Part shown: piece after piece, positions 51,372-60,457 of the stretch
How positions within the stretch are numbered: the first letter of the stretch is position 1
Layout: the number at the start of each line of letters is the position of its first letter
Source: Xanthomonas arboricola
GTDB lineage: Bacteria; Pseudomonadota; Gammaproteobacteria; Xanthomonadales; Xanthomonadaceae
DNA: 64,000 nt
Assembly (NCBI RefSeq): GCF_002940665.1
Contig: NZ_MIGY01000003.1
Span: 973,573-1,037,572 of the forward strand
Direction of reading: 5' to 3'
The notes under the pieces: generated by a model
Seen by the model: only the letters and a program-made list of their open reading frames with translations
What the model was told of the DNA's origin: nothing
Database searches by the model: none
Position numbers and translations under genes: made by a program

Positions 51372-52385
51372 TTAAGCAGCGACGCCGGCGCCGGCGGCCT
51401 GGCGATCGGCGTGATACGACGAGCGCACCATCGGTCCGGAGGCGACATGGCTGAACCCCAGCGCATTGCCGTAGTCCTCCAGCGCCTTGTATTCCTCCGG
51501 CGTCCAGTAGCGCATCACCGGGTGGTGGTGCGGCGTCGGCTGCAGGTACTGGCCGATGGTGATCATGTCGACATCGTGCGCACGCAGATCGCGCAAGGTG
51601 GCCTGCACCTGCTCCATCGTCTCGCCCAGGCCGAGCATGATGCCGGACTTGGTGGCGATGGACGGATGCTGCGCCTTGAAACGCTGCAGCAAGGTCAGCG
51701 ACCACTGGTAGTCGGCACCCGGACGCACGTTCGGGTACAGGTCCGGCACGGTTTCGATGTTGTGGTTGAACACGTCCGGCGGGCTGAGCGCCAGGATCTC
51801 CAGCGCGCGGTCCATGCGGCCCTTGCCGCGGAAGTCCGGGGTCAGGATCTCGATGCGGGTCTTGGGTGAACTGACCCGGATGGCCGAAATGCAGTCGACG
51901 AAATGCTGGGCACCGCCATCGCGCAGGTCGTCACGATCCACGCTGGTCACCACTACGTACTTCAGGCCCATGTCGGCTACGGTGGTGGCCAGGCTGGCCG
52001 GCTCGTTTGCATCCGGCGGCTTGGGCCGGCCGTGCGCCACATCGCAGAACGAGCAGCGCCGCGTGCAGACCTCGCCCAGGATCATGAAGGTCGCGGTGCC
52101 GTGACTGAAGCACTCGTGGATGTTCGGGCAGCTGGCTTCCTCGCAGACCGTGACCAGGCGGTTTTCGCGCAGCTTGGCCTTGAGGTTCTGCACCGCATTG
52201 CCGGACGGAATCCGCACGCGGATCCACGACGGCTTGCGCAGGACCGGCGCATCGACGAACTGCACCGGCGAACGATTGATCTTGTCGCCACCGATCTGCT
52301 TGACGCCAGTCTGCAGCGGCGCAGACGCGGCGGCGTCGCCGGAGACGACCTGCAAGGGGATGGAACGGGCGATAGGCTGGGTCAT
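51372..52385 (-). CDS. lipA: Lipoyl synthase
   Basis: 337 residues. Two iron-sulfur sites: the auxiliary cluster Cys triplet [12 protein letters not shown] and the radical-SAM triplet CTRRCSFC; also [10 protein letters not shown] upstream and a conserved RSSYHADRQ near the C-terminus that donates the third-cluster serine. It inserts two sulfurs into octanoyl groups on E2 and H proteins. It lies 15 bp after lipB. Confidence 0.97.
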   Translation of the reverse strand: MTQPIARSIPLQVVSGDAAASAPLQTGVKQIGGDKINRSPVQFVDAPVLRKPSWIRVRIPSGNAVQNLKAKLRENRLVTVCEEASCPNIHECFSHGTATFMILGEVCTRRCSFCDVAHGRPKPPDANEPASLATTVADMGLKYVVVTSVDRDDLRDGGAQHFVDCISAIRVSSPKTRIEILTPDFRGKGRMDRALEILALSPPDVFNHNIETVPDLYPNVRPGADYQWSLTLLQRFKAQHPSIATKSGIMLGLGETMEQVQATLRDLRAHDVDMITIGQYLQPTPHHHPVMRYWTPEEYKALEDYGNALGFSHVASGPMVRSSYHADRQAAGAGVAA

Positions 52386-52400
52386 GGCAATAACGGGCGC

Positions 52401-53075
52401 TCAGGCCGGAAGCGAAAGGTCGGGCAACGCGGAGACAGGCTGCAACACGAGACCGAACTGGCGCGCCAGCTGATCGAGCAGCACCGCCTTGACGGCGTCC
52501 ATCCCGGAGGGGCCGCCCAAGTCTAGCACCGAGGTCACCTGCAGGCCCTGGTAGCCACAGGGGTTGATGCGGTGGAACGGCTCCAGGTCCATCGCCACGT
52601 TGAACGACAGGCCGTGGAAGGTGCAGCCGCGCCGCACCCGGATTCCCAGCGCGGCGATCTTGGCCCCGCCCACGTACACGCCGGGCGCGCCCTCGCGGCG
52701 CTCGGCGACGATGTTCCACTCGTCCAGGGTATCGATCAGCGCCTGCTCGATCCTGCACACGTAATCGCGCACACCGATCCCGAGCCGGCGCAGGTCCAGC
52801 AGCGGATAGACCACCAGCTGGCCGGGGCCGTGATAGGTGACCTGGCCGCCGCGATCGACCTGCAGTACCGGAATCTCGCCCGGCGCGAGCACATGCTCGG
52901 GCTTGCCGGCCTGACCCAGCGTAAACACCGGCGCATGTTCGACCACCCACACTTCGTCGGCCGTGACCTCATCACGCGCATCGGTGAAACGCTGCATTGC
53001 GCGCCACACCGGCGCGTACTGCTGTCGACCGAGGTCGCGCAACGGCGTCGGCAGGCCGGGAACAGGACTCGCCAT
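52401..53075 (-). CDS. lipB: Octanoyl-[ACP]:protein octanoyltransferase
   Basis: 224 residues from the ATG at 53075, 11 bp after the ybeD stop. Family motifs: [57 protein letters not shown] (with the catalytic Lys), and FHGLSFNV; the conserved Cys is in INPCGYQG. It supplies octanoyl-protein substrate to LipA. Confidence 0.96.
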   Translation of the reverse strand: MASPVPGLPTPLRDLGRQQYAPVWRAMQRFTDARDEVTADEVWVVEHAPVFTLGQAGKPEHVLAPGEIPVLQVDRGGQVTYHGPGQLVVYPLLDLRRLGIGVRDYVCRIEQALIDTLDEWNIVAERREGAPGVYVGGAKIAALGIRVRRGCTFHGLSFNVAMDLEPFHRINPCGYQGLQVTSVLDLGGPSGMDAVKAVLLDQLARQFGLVLQPVSALPDLSLPA

Positions 53076-53086
53076 CGCCTGGACCG

Positions 53087-53365
53087 CTACAGCGTCCACT
53101 TCACTTCCGGATGATCGCGCAGCGCCTGATGCGCAGCGTCGAACTGCGCGCGGCTCTCGGCGCGGAAGCCGATCTTGACCGAAACATACTTGCCGCTGGA
53201 CGAATGCTTCCAACTGATGCTTTCCTCCACCAGCTCCACACCGGTGGCGGCGAGCAGGCGCGGAAGTTCGCTTTCCAGCCCGCGCTCGGCCGCGCCCATG
53301 GCGCTGAGCTCGAAGGTACCGGGAAACTGGAAGCCGTGATCGGGGTTGTCGGTGCTGATTTCCAT
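53087..53365 (-). CDS. ybeD: YbeD/DUF493 family protein
   Basis: 92 residues from the ATG that begins [15 protein letters not shown]. Compact ferredoxin-like protein with [11 protein letters not shown] and [13 protein letters not shown], always seen beside lipB in gammaproteobacteria. Role unknown. First gene of the lip cluster. Confidence 0.93.
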   Translation of the reverse strand: MEISTDNPDHGFQFPGTFELSAMGAAERGLESELPRLLAATGVELVEESISWKHSSSGKYVSVKIGFRAESRAQFDAAHQALRDHPEVKWTL

Positions 53366-53641
53366 CCGCCCATTATCGGGACGATGGCGGACAAACCCAA
53401 GCCCGCACCGGTCGAACGGATGAGCGCGTCGCGGCCAGGGAGCCGGGCGGTCAGCCCGCACCGGTCAGCAAGAATCGGCCATGACAGTCCCGGACCAAAC
53501 ACAGCTACGTGCCGGTGATGGCTCTTCACGCGAACACGCCAGCAGAAAATACGTTCCGCTGCTGCACACGTTCACGCGGCGCAGCAGCGGCCGCAGGCAC
53601 CTTTGCTGAACATCGTCCTCTCTTACCCTCCCAGGCCATCC

Positions 53642-54703
53642 ATGCTACGACCGCGCGCGTTGTCCGCTGCCCTGCTGTTCTCTCTTTCCGGGTTGTCGAT
53701 GCCGGCCCTGGCTGCCGACCAGTGCGACTCCAGCACAATGCGGCGGACGCCGCCGGCGGTGAACTTCCGGGTGGATAACGACCTGTTCGGCGGGGAGGAT
53801 CAGGATCAGGGCTATTCCAACGGCGCGGTGCTGACGCTGGTGTCGCCAAATCTGGTCGACTACACCGACGACCCCTGTCTGCCGCGCACCGCGCGCTGGG
53901 TCAACGGCTATCTGGAGCGTCTGCATCCGGGCGAGTTCGACCAGCAGAACATGGTGTTTTCGATCGGCCAGGCGATTTTCACTCCCACCGATCCCACCCG
54001 CCGCGATGTGATCCCGGACGATCGTCCGTATGCGGGCATCCTGCTGGCGAGCTTCGGTTACAACGCACGCAACGATGCGCATCTGCGCACCACGCAGCTG
54101 CAGGTCGGCGTGGTCGGCCCGTGGGCATTTGCGCAGGAAGCGCAGGACGCGATCCACGATGCGTTGGGCGATGAGAAATTCCAGGGCTGGGACAACCAGC
54201 TGCACAACGAGCCGCTGATCAACCTGGTGCACGAGCGCATGCGCCGCTGGCCGGGCGATGCGGCGGTCAATGCGGACGGCTTGGGCTGGGATTTCATTTC
54301 GCATTGGGGAGGCGCGGTCGGCAACATGGCCACGCATCTGAACGCCGGCGGCGAGGTGCGCTTCGGCTGGAAGCTGCCGGACGACTTCGGCAGCACCCCG
54401 ACCCGCCCGGCCGGCGAGAACACCGCCCCCAGCCGGCTCGGACGTGCCAGCGGCTGGTCGGGCCATCTGTTCGTGACCACCGATGCACGCTGGGTACTGC
54501 GCGACATCACCCTGGACGGCAACACCTTTCGCAACAGCCACAGCGTGGACAAGCGCCCGTTCGTGGGCGACGTCGGCTACGGCCTGGCGGTGATGTACGG
54601 CCGCTGGAAGTTTGCCATCGCCCGCTACCACCGTACCCGCGAATTCGACACCCAGCGCGAAACCCCGGTGTATGGCAGTTTCACGATCAGTCGGATGCTT
54701 TGA
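53642..54703 (+). CDS. LpxR-type lipid A 3'-O-deacylase family protein
   Basis: 353 residues from the ATG beginning LRPRALSAA. A signal peptide (ALLFSLSGLSMPALAA) is followed by an outer-membrane beta-barrel domain. Motifs: FRVDNDLFGGEDQDQGYSNG, carrying Asn/Asp active-site residues of LpxR (DUF2219), and DRPYAGILLASFGY. Enzymes of this family remove the 3'-acyloxyacyl chain of lipid A. It is on the opposite strand to the cell-wall and lipoate genes either side, and has GGGATTGGGGA-type repeats immediately downstream, so it may be an insertion into an older block. Confidence 0.87.
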   Translation: MLRPRALSAALLFSLSGLSMPALAADQCDSSTMRRTPPAVNFRVDNDLFGGEDQDQGYSNGAVLTLVSPNLVDYTDDPCLPRTARWVNGYLERLHPGEFDQQNMVFSIGQAIFTPTDPTRRDVIPDDRPYAGILLASFGYNARNDAHLRTTQLQVGVVGPWAFAQEAQDAIHDALGDEKFQGWDNQLHNEPLINLVHERMRRWPGDAAVNADGLGWDFISHWGGAVGNMATHLNAGGEVRFGWKLPDDFGSTPTRPAGENTAPSRLGRASGWSGHLFVTTDARWVLRDITLDGNTFRNSHSVDKRPFVGDVGYGLAVMYGRWKFAIARYHRTREFDTQRETPVYGSFTISRML

Positions 54704-54817
54704 GGGCTGGGATTGGGGAGTCGGGATTGGGGATTCGCAAGAGCGGGCTGCTGGTGCTTCGCTCCTGCTCTCGCCTTTGCCAATCCCGAATCTCCAATCC
54801 CCAATCCCCAATCCCGC
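54704..54817. repeat. Inverted GGGATTGGGGA-type repeat
   Basis: Clusters of GGGATTGGGGAGTC and GGGATTGGGGATTCG (54711-54740) are mirrored by CCGAATCTCCAATCCCC and CCAATCCC (54781-54816). Together they can fold into one long stem. Variants recur at 58998-59034 and inside mreC at 63030-63242. Confidence 0.8.
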
Positions 54818-54852
54818 AAAGAAAAAGCCGGCTTTCGCCGGCTTTTTCTTTG
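54818..54852. terminator. Bidirectional terminator between lpxR and dacC
   Basis: AAAGAAAAAGCCGGC and GCCGGCTTTTTCTTT form a stem of about 15 bp with a 4-nt loop and T runs on both strands, serving the two convergent genes. Confidence 0.9.
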
Positions 54853-54854
54853 TA

Positions 54855-56060
54855 TCACTCCGATTCCCACCACATCCAGAACGCATCCCAGAGGCGCTTG
54901 AAGAAGCCGCCCTCTTCGACTGCGTTGATGGCGACCAGCGGGGCCTGGGCGATGATCTTGCCGTCCAGGCTGACCTTGACGGTGCCGATCTGCTGGCCCT
55001 GCTTGATCGGGGCCTGCAGGTTCTTGGCCACTTCCATACTGGGCTTGAGGTCGTTGTAGCGGCCGCGCTGCAGGCTGACCAGCAATGGCTGGGCCACGCC
55101 GAGCTGCACTTCGTCCTGCTGGCCCTTCCAGACCTTCTGCTTGGTCACGACCTTGCCGGGCGCGTACAGGCTGTGGGTTTCGAAGAAGCGGAAGCCCCAG
55201 TTGAGCAGGGCCAGGCTGTCGTCGGCACGCTGGCGCTCGGACGAATCGCCCATCACCACCGCCACCAGGCGCTGGTCGCCGCGCTTGGCCGAGCTCAACA
55301 GGCAGTAGCCGGCCTCGGAGGTGTGGCCGGTCTTGATGCCGTCCACCGCCGGGTCGCGCCACAACAGCAGGTTGCGGTTGTTCTGCTTGATGCTGCCGAC
55401 CTGGAATTCCTTGATCTTGTTGTAGGCATAGGTCTCCGGGTAATCGCGCACCATCGCGCGGCCCAGCATGGCCAGGTCGTAGGCGGTGGAGTGGTGGCCT
55501 TCAGCGCTGAGACCGTGCGCGTTGACGAAGTAGGAGTCCTTCATGCCGATCTTGGCGGCGTAGCTGTTCATCAGCGAAGCGAAGGCTTCTTCGCTGCCGG
55601 CGACATGCTCGGCCAGCGCGATCGCGGCATCGTTGCCGGACTGGATCGCCATGCCCTTTTCCATGTCTTCCAGACGCGCGGTCTGGTTGACCGGAAAGCC
55701 GCTGTAGCTGCCGTCGGTGCCGGCACCACCCTCGCGCCAGGCGCGCTCGCTCATCATGACCTGGTCGTCGCGCTTGACCTTGCCATTCTTGATTTCGGCA
55801 GCGACCACATAGGACGTCATCACCTTGGTGATGCTGGCCGGGGCCAGCTGCTGGTGGATGTTTTCACCGGCCAGCACCTGCCCGGTGGCGTAATCCATCA
55901 GGATCCAGGACTTGGACACGGCCGGCGCGGGTGCGGGCGGAACCGGGACGGCGGCCGGCGCAGCGGCAACGGCAGGCGTCGGCTGCGGCGCAGGGGTCTG
56001 CGCGCAGACCAGGCCAAAGGCAAACGTGGCCACCGCGGCGGCGGCGAAGCGGAATTTCAT
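54855..56060 (-). CDS. dacC: D-alanyl-D-alanine carboxypeptidase (PBP5/6 family)
   Basis: 401 residues. A signal peptide ending FGLVCAQ is followed by a Pro/Ala-rich spacer. Penicillin-binding motifs are SITK, SGN and KTG in IKTGHTSEAGYCLL. A C-terminal beta domain ends in the amphipathic helix FFKRLWDAFWMWWES that anchors PBP5/6 enzymes to the outer face of the inner membrane. It trims pentapeptide stems. Symbol could equally be dacA. Confidence 0.93.
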   Translation of the reverse strand: MKFRFAAAAVATFAFGLVCAQTPAPQPTPAVAAAPAAVPVPPAPAPAVSKSWILMDYATGQVLAGENIHQQLAPASITKVMTSYVVAAEIKNGKVKRDDQVMMSERAWREGGAGTDGSYSGFPVNQTARLEDMEKGMAIQSGNDAAIALAEHVAGSEEAFASLMNSYAAKIGMKDSYFVNAHGLSAEGHHSTAYDLAMLGRAMVRDYPETYAYNKIKEFQVGSIKQNNRNLLLWRDPAVDGIKTGHTSEAGYCLLSSAKRGDQRLVAVVMGDSSERQRADDSLALLNWGFRFFETHSLYAPGKVVTKQKVWKGQQDEVQLGVAQPLLVSLQRGRYNDLKPSMEVAKNLQAPIKQGQQIGTVKVSLDGKIIAQAPLVAINAVEEGGFFKRLWDAFWMWWESE

Positions 56061-56319
56061 TGAAGAACGACTCCTGACGGGCCCGAAGGCTGGGTGATGC
56101 GAAATTGTAAGGCGCCACGGCGATCAGGGCGACGCGCGCGATGCTGTGCGCGCCTGCGCAGTTCAGCGATGGCGGCAGGCGGCGTGCCGAACGTGGCTGA
56201 CGGAATGGGCGATCGAGCAAGCTGCATGGGGCGCATCGTGATCGCGGCTGCCCGACGCTAGCTGTCGATAGCGAGCGCTGGGCTACCCACCGACGCCTTG
56301 GCTGCCGGATCGATCGTGG

Positions 56320-57735
56320 CTAGTTGGCGACGATCTGCGGCCGCCCGAAGCCCAGGCCGGCGATGCGCTGCGCGATTTCCGAGGCATTGGCGTGATCGCG
56401 CGCATTGACGCGCAGCCGCCACAAGGTGCGACCGCCGCTGACGATGTCGCTGACGCTGGCACCGGCGATCCCGGCCGAGGCAAGCTGCGACAGCGCGCGG
56501 TTGGCGTTTTCGCGGCTGGCGAAACTGGCCACCTGCAACAGGATGTCGCCCAGTGCCGCCTCGGCCACGCTCGGCGCCTTGACCGGTGCCGGCTCGCTCC
56601 TGAGCGGACGTGCCGGCGCGCTGTCGGCGGGCTTGATCGCCGCCACCGCGACCGGGGCGGCTGGCGCGACCGCGACAGGGGCAGCCGAGGCAGGCCGCGG
56701 CGCGGCGGCAGCCGGCTTGCCGGTGGCCACGCGCACGCCTTGCGACTTCATCCAGGCATCGAAGTTGTCGGCATTGCCGGGCTGGCGCGAATCGGCCACG
56801 CGGTAGCGCCAACGCTCACCCGCGGGAACCGCCGCGGCTCCCGCACTGCCTGCCACCGCGGCGGCCACTGGCGCGGCGGCGCTGGCAGCCACTGTGCGCG
56901 GGGCGGCGGCCGGCACGGTGCGGGTGGGCAGACGCTGCACCAACCCATCGATCTGGCTGGCGCTGGCGGCCGGCCGCACGGCGGCCACCGCGGTGCTGGC
57001 CGGTACGCTGCCGCTGCGGCGCTTGGCGAGCAGATTGCCGTTGTCGGCTTCGGTCAGGCCACGTACTTCGACGTTGCCGGTGCCCTTGCCGGTGATGCCC
57101 AGTTTGACCGCAGCGGCGTAGCTCAGATCGATCACGCGACCATCGTGGAACGGACCGCGGTCGTTGACGCGCACCACCACCGAGTCGCCGGTATCGGTGT
57201 TGGTCACCAGGGCGAAGCTGGGCAACGGCAAGGTCTTGTGGGCGGCGGTGAAGGCGTACATGTCATAGACCTCCTTGTTGGAGGTCAGCCGGCCGTGGAA
57301 TTTACTGCCGTAATACGAGGCGGTGCCGCGTTCGACATAGTCGCCGGGGCTGTCCATCACCACGTAGCGCTTGCCCAGTACCTCATACGGCGAACGGTTG
57401 CCCACCGCCGAGTGCGGCTCGTTGGTGACCAGCGGTTCGGGGATGCAGGCCACATTGGGCACGTGGTCCGGCGTGGTGTCCTTGACGCCCGGCTTGTACA
57501 GGCCGCCGGCGGTGTAGTCGCCGCGCGTGGACGGATCTTCCTTGGCGGCCGCGTACGGCGAGGTCGAGGGGCAACCGGTGGCGACATACGCCGGCCCCTT
57601 GCCGTCGACCTTGACGCCCTTGATCGCGCCGCTGCCGCCGGTGCCGGCGGTTTTCTTCGGTGCACTGCTACAGGCCGCCAGGCCGAGCATCAGCGCCATC
57701 GGGATCAGCCACTTGGGGCCTGTCGTGCTGTTCAT
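56320..57735 (-). CDS. rlpA: Septal-ring lytic transglycosylase RlpA
   Basis: 471 residues with lipobox LGLAAC. The double-psi beta-barrel starts ERGTASYYGSKFHGRLTSNKE, with the catalytic Asp/His region VVVRVNDRGPFHDGRVIDLSYAAAVKLG. A long Ala/Pro-rich linker (~residues 245-395) leads to a SPOR domain (LLQVASFASRENANRALSQL, then WRLRVNARDHANASE) that binds denuded glycan at septa. ATGA overlap with the upstream mltB gene. Confidence 0.94.
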   Translation of the reverse strand: MNSTTGPKWLIPMALMLGLAACSSAPKKTAGTGGSGAIKGVKVDGKGPAYVATGCPSTSPYAAAKEDPSTRGDYTAGGLYKPGVKDTTPDHVPNVACIPEPLVTNEPHSAVGNRSPYEVLGKRYVVMDSPGDYVERGTASYYGSKFHGRLTSNKEVYDMYAFTAAHKTLPLPSFALVTNTDTGDSVVVRVNDRGPFHDGRVIDLSYAAAVKLGITGKGTGNVEVRGLTEADNGNLLAKRRSGSVPASTAVAAVRPAASASQIDGLVQRLPTRTVPAAAPRTVAASAAAPVAAAVAGSAGAAAVPAGERWRYRVADSRQPGNADNFDAWMKSQGVRVATGKPAAAAPRPASAAPVAVAPAAPVAVAAIKPADSAPARPLRSEPAPVKAPSVAEAALGDILLQVASFASRENANRALSQLASAGIAGASVSDIVSGGRTLWRLRVNARDHANASEIAQRIAGLGFGRPQIVAN

Positions 57736-58871
57736 GCCGGGGGTAACTCCTTGCCGGCGATGGCCTCGGACAGCTGGAACACGGCCATCGCGTACATCTT
57801 GGAAATGTTGTAACGGGTGATCGCGTAGAAATTCTGGAAGCCCAGCCAGTACTGCTTGCCGTTGGCATCGTCCAGGGTGATCGGCGTGGCGGTGCTGCCG
57901 GCCACCACCGGCGCATTAGGGTGATAGCCGCGCGCGGACAGGTCGGCCAGCGTGTACACCGGCGACCAGTCGGTGGGATTGAATTCCTCGTGACCGACGG
58001 CCAGCGTGGCCGGCACTGCGACCTGGCCACCGCGCACCCAACCGCCCTTCTTGACGAAGTAGTTGGCGACCGAGGCGAACACGTCGTTGTGGTCGGTGAA
58101 CAAGTTGCGCTTGCCGTCGGCATCGCCGTCGACGGCGAACTGGCGGTAGCTGGACGGCATGAACTGGCCCATGCCCATCGCGCCGGCATAGCTGCCGATC
58201 AGCGTGGTGACATCCAGCTGCTCCTCCTTGCCGAGCGCGAACAGCTGGCCGAGCTCATCGCGGAAGAACAGCTCGCGACGCACTTCGCGTTCGAGCTTGG
58301 CCGGGTCGCCGCTGCGCGGGTAGCGGAACGCCAGCGTGTACAGCGCGTCCAGCACGCGGTACTTGCCGGCATTGCTGCCATAACTGGTCTCCACCCCGAT
58401 GATGGCCACGATCACCTGCGCCGGCACGCCGGTGGCCGCTTCGACCCTGCTCAGTTCGGCGCGATGTTCGGCCAGGAACTTGCGGCCGCCATCAATCCGC
58501 GCCTGGGTGATGAACATCGGGCGGTATTCGTTCCACGGTTTGACCCGCTCGGCCGGGCGCGACATCGCGGTGACAATGGCGTCCTTGAATTGCGCCTGCG
58601 CCAGCACCGCTTCGATCCGTGCGGCGTCGATGCCGTACTTGGCGGCGGTGTCGCGCACGAAGTTGGCGCGGGCGATCTCGAACGGCACCGGTGTCAGGTC
58701 CACCGGCGGCAGCGCGGGCGCTTCGGCGGCGGCACTGACGGGCGCGACCGCGGCGCTCGGCGGCTTGGCCGGGGGCGCGCTGGCGGCCGGCGGCGGGGTC
58801 GGAGGGCTGGGCTGGGTCGCGCAGGCGACAAGGCCGAGGGTGAGCAGGCAGGTCAGAATGCGTCGAATCAT
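57732..58871 (-). CDS. mltB: Membrane-bound lytic murein transglycosylase B
   Basis: 379 residues from the ATG starting IRRILTCLL with lipobox LGLVAC. After a Pro/Ala-rich linker: VPAQVIVAIIGVETSYGSNAG with the catalytic Glu, FRYPRSGDPAKLEREVRREL and SYAGAMGMGQFMPSSYRQFAVD. It cleaves glycan strands to anhydromuropeptides and usually associates with PBPs. It sits between rodA and rlpA. Confidence 0.95.
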   Translation of the reverse strand: MIRRILTCLLTLGLVACATQPSPPTPPPAASAPPAKPPSAAVAPVSAAAEAPALPPVDLTPVPFEIARANFVRDTAAKYGIDAARIEAVLAQAQFKDAIVTAMSRPAERVKPWNEYRPMFITQARIDGGRKFLAEHRAELSRVEAATGVPAQVIVAIIGVETSYGSNAGKYRVLDALYTLAFRYPRSGDPAKLEREVRRELFFRDELGQLFALGKEEQLDVTTLIGSYAGAMGMGQFMPSSYRQFAVDGDADGKRNLFTDHNDVFASVANYFVKKGGWVRGGQVAVPATLAVGHEEFNPTDWSPVYTLADLSARGYHPNAPVVAGSTATPITLDDANGKQYWLGFQNFYAITRYNISKMYAMAVFQLSEAIAGKELPPA

Positions 58872-59338
58872 CGGCCGAGGGTAACAGAGAACAGATGAAC
58901 TTCTGGCAATAAGATCATGAAACGAAAGAGCTTTAGCTTGCCGCTTTGCGCCACAAGGGATTTGGGAGTGGGGATGGGGGATTGGTTTGGTGCTGCGCGG
59001 GAATGGGGAATGGGGAATGGGGAATGGGGAATGGGAGTTCGGGGTGCGGGGTGGTGCGCGTGTGCCGATCGCGGGCTGTCTGGTGCACCGGGCCATGAAC
59101 GTACGCCGCATTGATCAGATTGACGTTGTAGAGGGTGAACGTGCTGGCGTTCTGCGTCTTGATCAAATCCTGGCTGTTGTGCACCTGGCCGTGCAGGTCA
59201 CGTCCCGATCGACGACCCGGGTGACGCCGGTGGGAACCGTCGGCGGGCCGCTGAGCAACGCGTTGCCGGTGCCGGCCCTGAGCAGCGCGCTGCCGTCCTT
59301 GCCGGTGCATGTCGCGGTTGGCTGCCGAACGCGCCGGC
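58872..59338. other. 467-bp gene-free interval with tandem repeats and possible gene remnant
   Basis: The left part holds the mltB promoter side and five tandem GGGGAAT units (58998-59034). To the right, the minus strand has short open stretches with plausible protein-like composition, for example LIKTQNASTFTLYNVNLINA (about 59102-59163), but in a different frame from the stretch nearer rodA and without a start signal. This may be decayed coding sequence; it is not a gene as it stands. Confidence 0.45.
58998..59034 (+). repeat. Five tandem GGGGAAT units
   Basis: A 7-bp unit repeated about five times in head-to-tail order, belonging to the same family as the repeats at 54704 and 63030. Copy number is likely to vary between strains. 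Confidence 0.85.
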
Positions 59339-60457
59339 TCAGTACCCGTGCACCGGACGGTGCGCCTTGACCGCCATCACCAGGCCCAGCCCGGCCAGCA
59401 GCGATACCGCCGAGGTACCGCCGTAACTCATCAGCGGCATCGGCACGCCCACCACCGGCAGCAGGCCGGAAATCATGCCGCCGTTGACCAGCACGTAGAC
59501 GAAGAAAGCCAGGCCGGTGGCGCCGGCGACCAGGCGCGAGTAGGTGTCGCGTGCCTGCGCGGCGATCCACAGACAGCGCGCGATCACGATCAGGTACAGG
59601 CTGAGCACGGTCGCCACGCCGATCCAGCCGAACTCTTCGCTGAGCACCGAGAACGCAAAGTCGGTGGTCTGTTCGGGAATGAAGTTCAGATGCGACTGCG
59701 AACCCAGTCCCCAGCCCTTGCCGTCCAAGCCGCCGGAACCGATCGCGATCTTGGACTGGATGATGTTCCAGCCGGCGCCCAGCGCATCGTTTTCCGGGTT
59801 GAGGAACATCATGATGCGATCCTTCTGGTACGGCCGCAGCAGCCAGAACCAGGCCACCGGCGCGGCCGCCGAGACGCCGCCCACGCCCACCGCCACCCAC
59901 CACCACGGCAGGCCGGCCAGCAGCAGCACGAACACGCCGCTGGCGGCGATCAGCACGCCGGTGCCGAAATCCGGCTGCAGCATGATCAGGGCGGTAGGCA
60001 CGCCGATGATCACGCCGGTCACCAGCACGATGGGAATGCGCGGCGGCAGCGGCATGCGGTGCAGATACCAGGCCGCCATCATCGGCAGGCTGATCTTGAG
60101 CAGTTCGGCCGGCTGCAGGTAGAACAGCTTCAGGTCCAGCCACTGGCGGCCGTATTTGCCGGTGCCCAGGGCGAACACCGCCAGCAGCGGCAGCATCGAC
60201 AAGCCGTACACCCACGGCGTCCACGCACGCAGGCGCAACACCGACATGCGCGAAATGCCCCACATCGCGGCCAGGCCGATGACGAAGCGCACGGCTTGCG
60301 CCATCACCAGATGATCGCCGTTGGCGGCGCCGCCCGCGCTCTTGAGCACCGACAGCCCGATCACCATCAGCGCACCCAGCGCCAGGCACAGCATCCAGTC
60401 CAGGCTACGCGTAAAGCGCGCGACCATGTCCAGCAGCCAGCGCAGGATGTCACTCAA
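59339..60457 (-). CDS. rodA: Rod-shape peptidoglycan polymerase RodA
   Basis: 372 residues with a TTG start that overlaps the mrdA stop as TTGA; the nearest ATG is 10 codons further in and would cut the conserved N-terminus. About ten membrane segments; SEDS signatures include MLQPDFGTGVLI, SEEFGWIGV and PLMSYGGTSAVSLLAGLG. It polymerises glycan strands with PBP2 for cell elongation. Confidence 0.94.
   Translation of the reverse strand: MSDILRWLLDMVARFTRSLDWMLCLALGALMVIGLSVLKSAGGAANGDHLVMAQAVRFVIGLAAMWGISRMSVLRLRAWTPWVYGLSMLPLLAVFALGTGKYGRQWLDLKLFYLQPAELLKISLPMMAAWYLHRMPLPPRIPIVLVTGVIIGVPTALIMLQPDFGTGVLIAASGVFVLLLAGLPWWWVAVGVGGVSAAAPVAWFWLLRPYQKDRIMMFLNPENDALGAGWNIIQSKIAIGSGGLDGKGWGLGSQSHLNFIPEQTTDFAFSVLSEEFGWIGVATVLSLYLIVIARCLWIAAQARDTYSRLVAGATGLAFFVYVLVNGGMISGLLPVVGVPMPLMSYGGTSAVSLLAGLGLVMAVKAHRPVHGY

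Noticed and set aside
54704..54817. CRISPR array
   Set aside because: The repeats are short, degenerate, inverted and without regular spacers; no cas genes are in the window.
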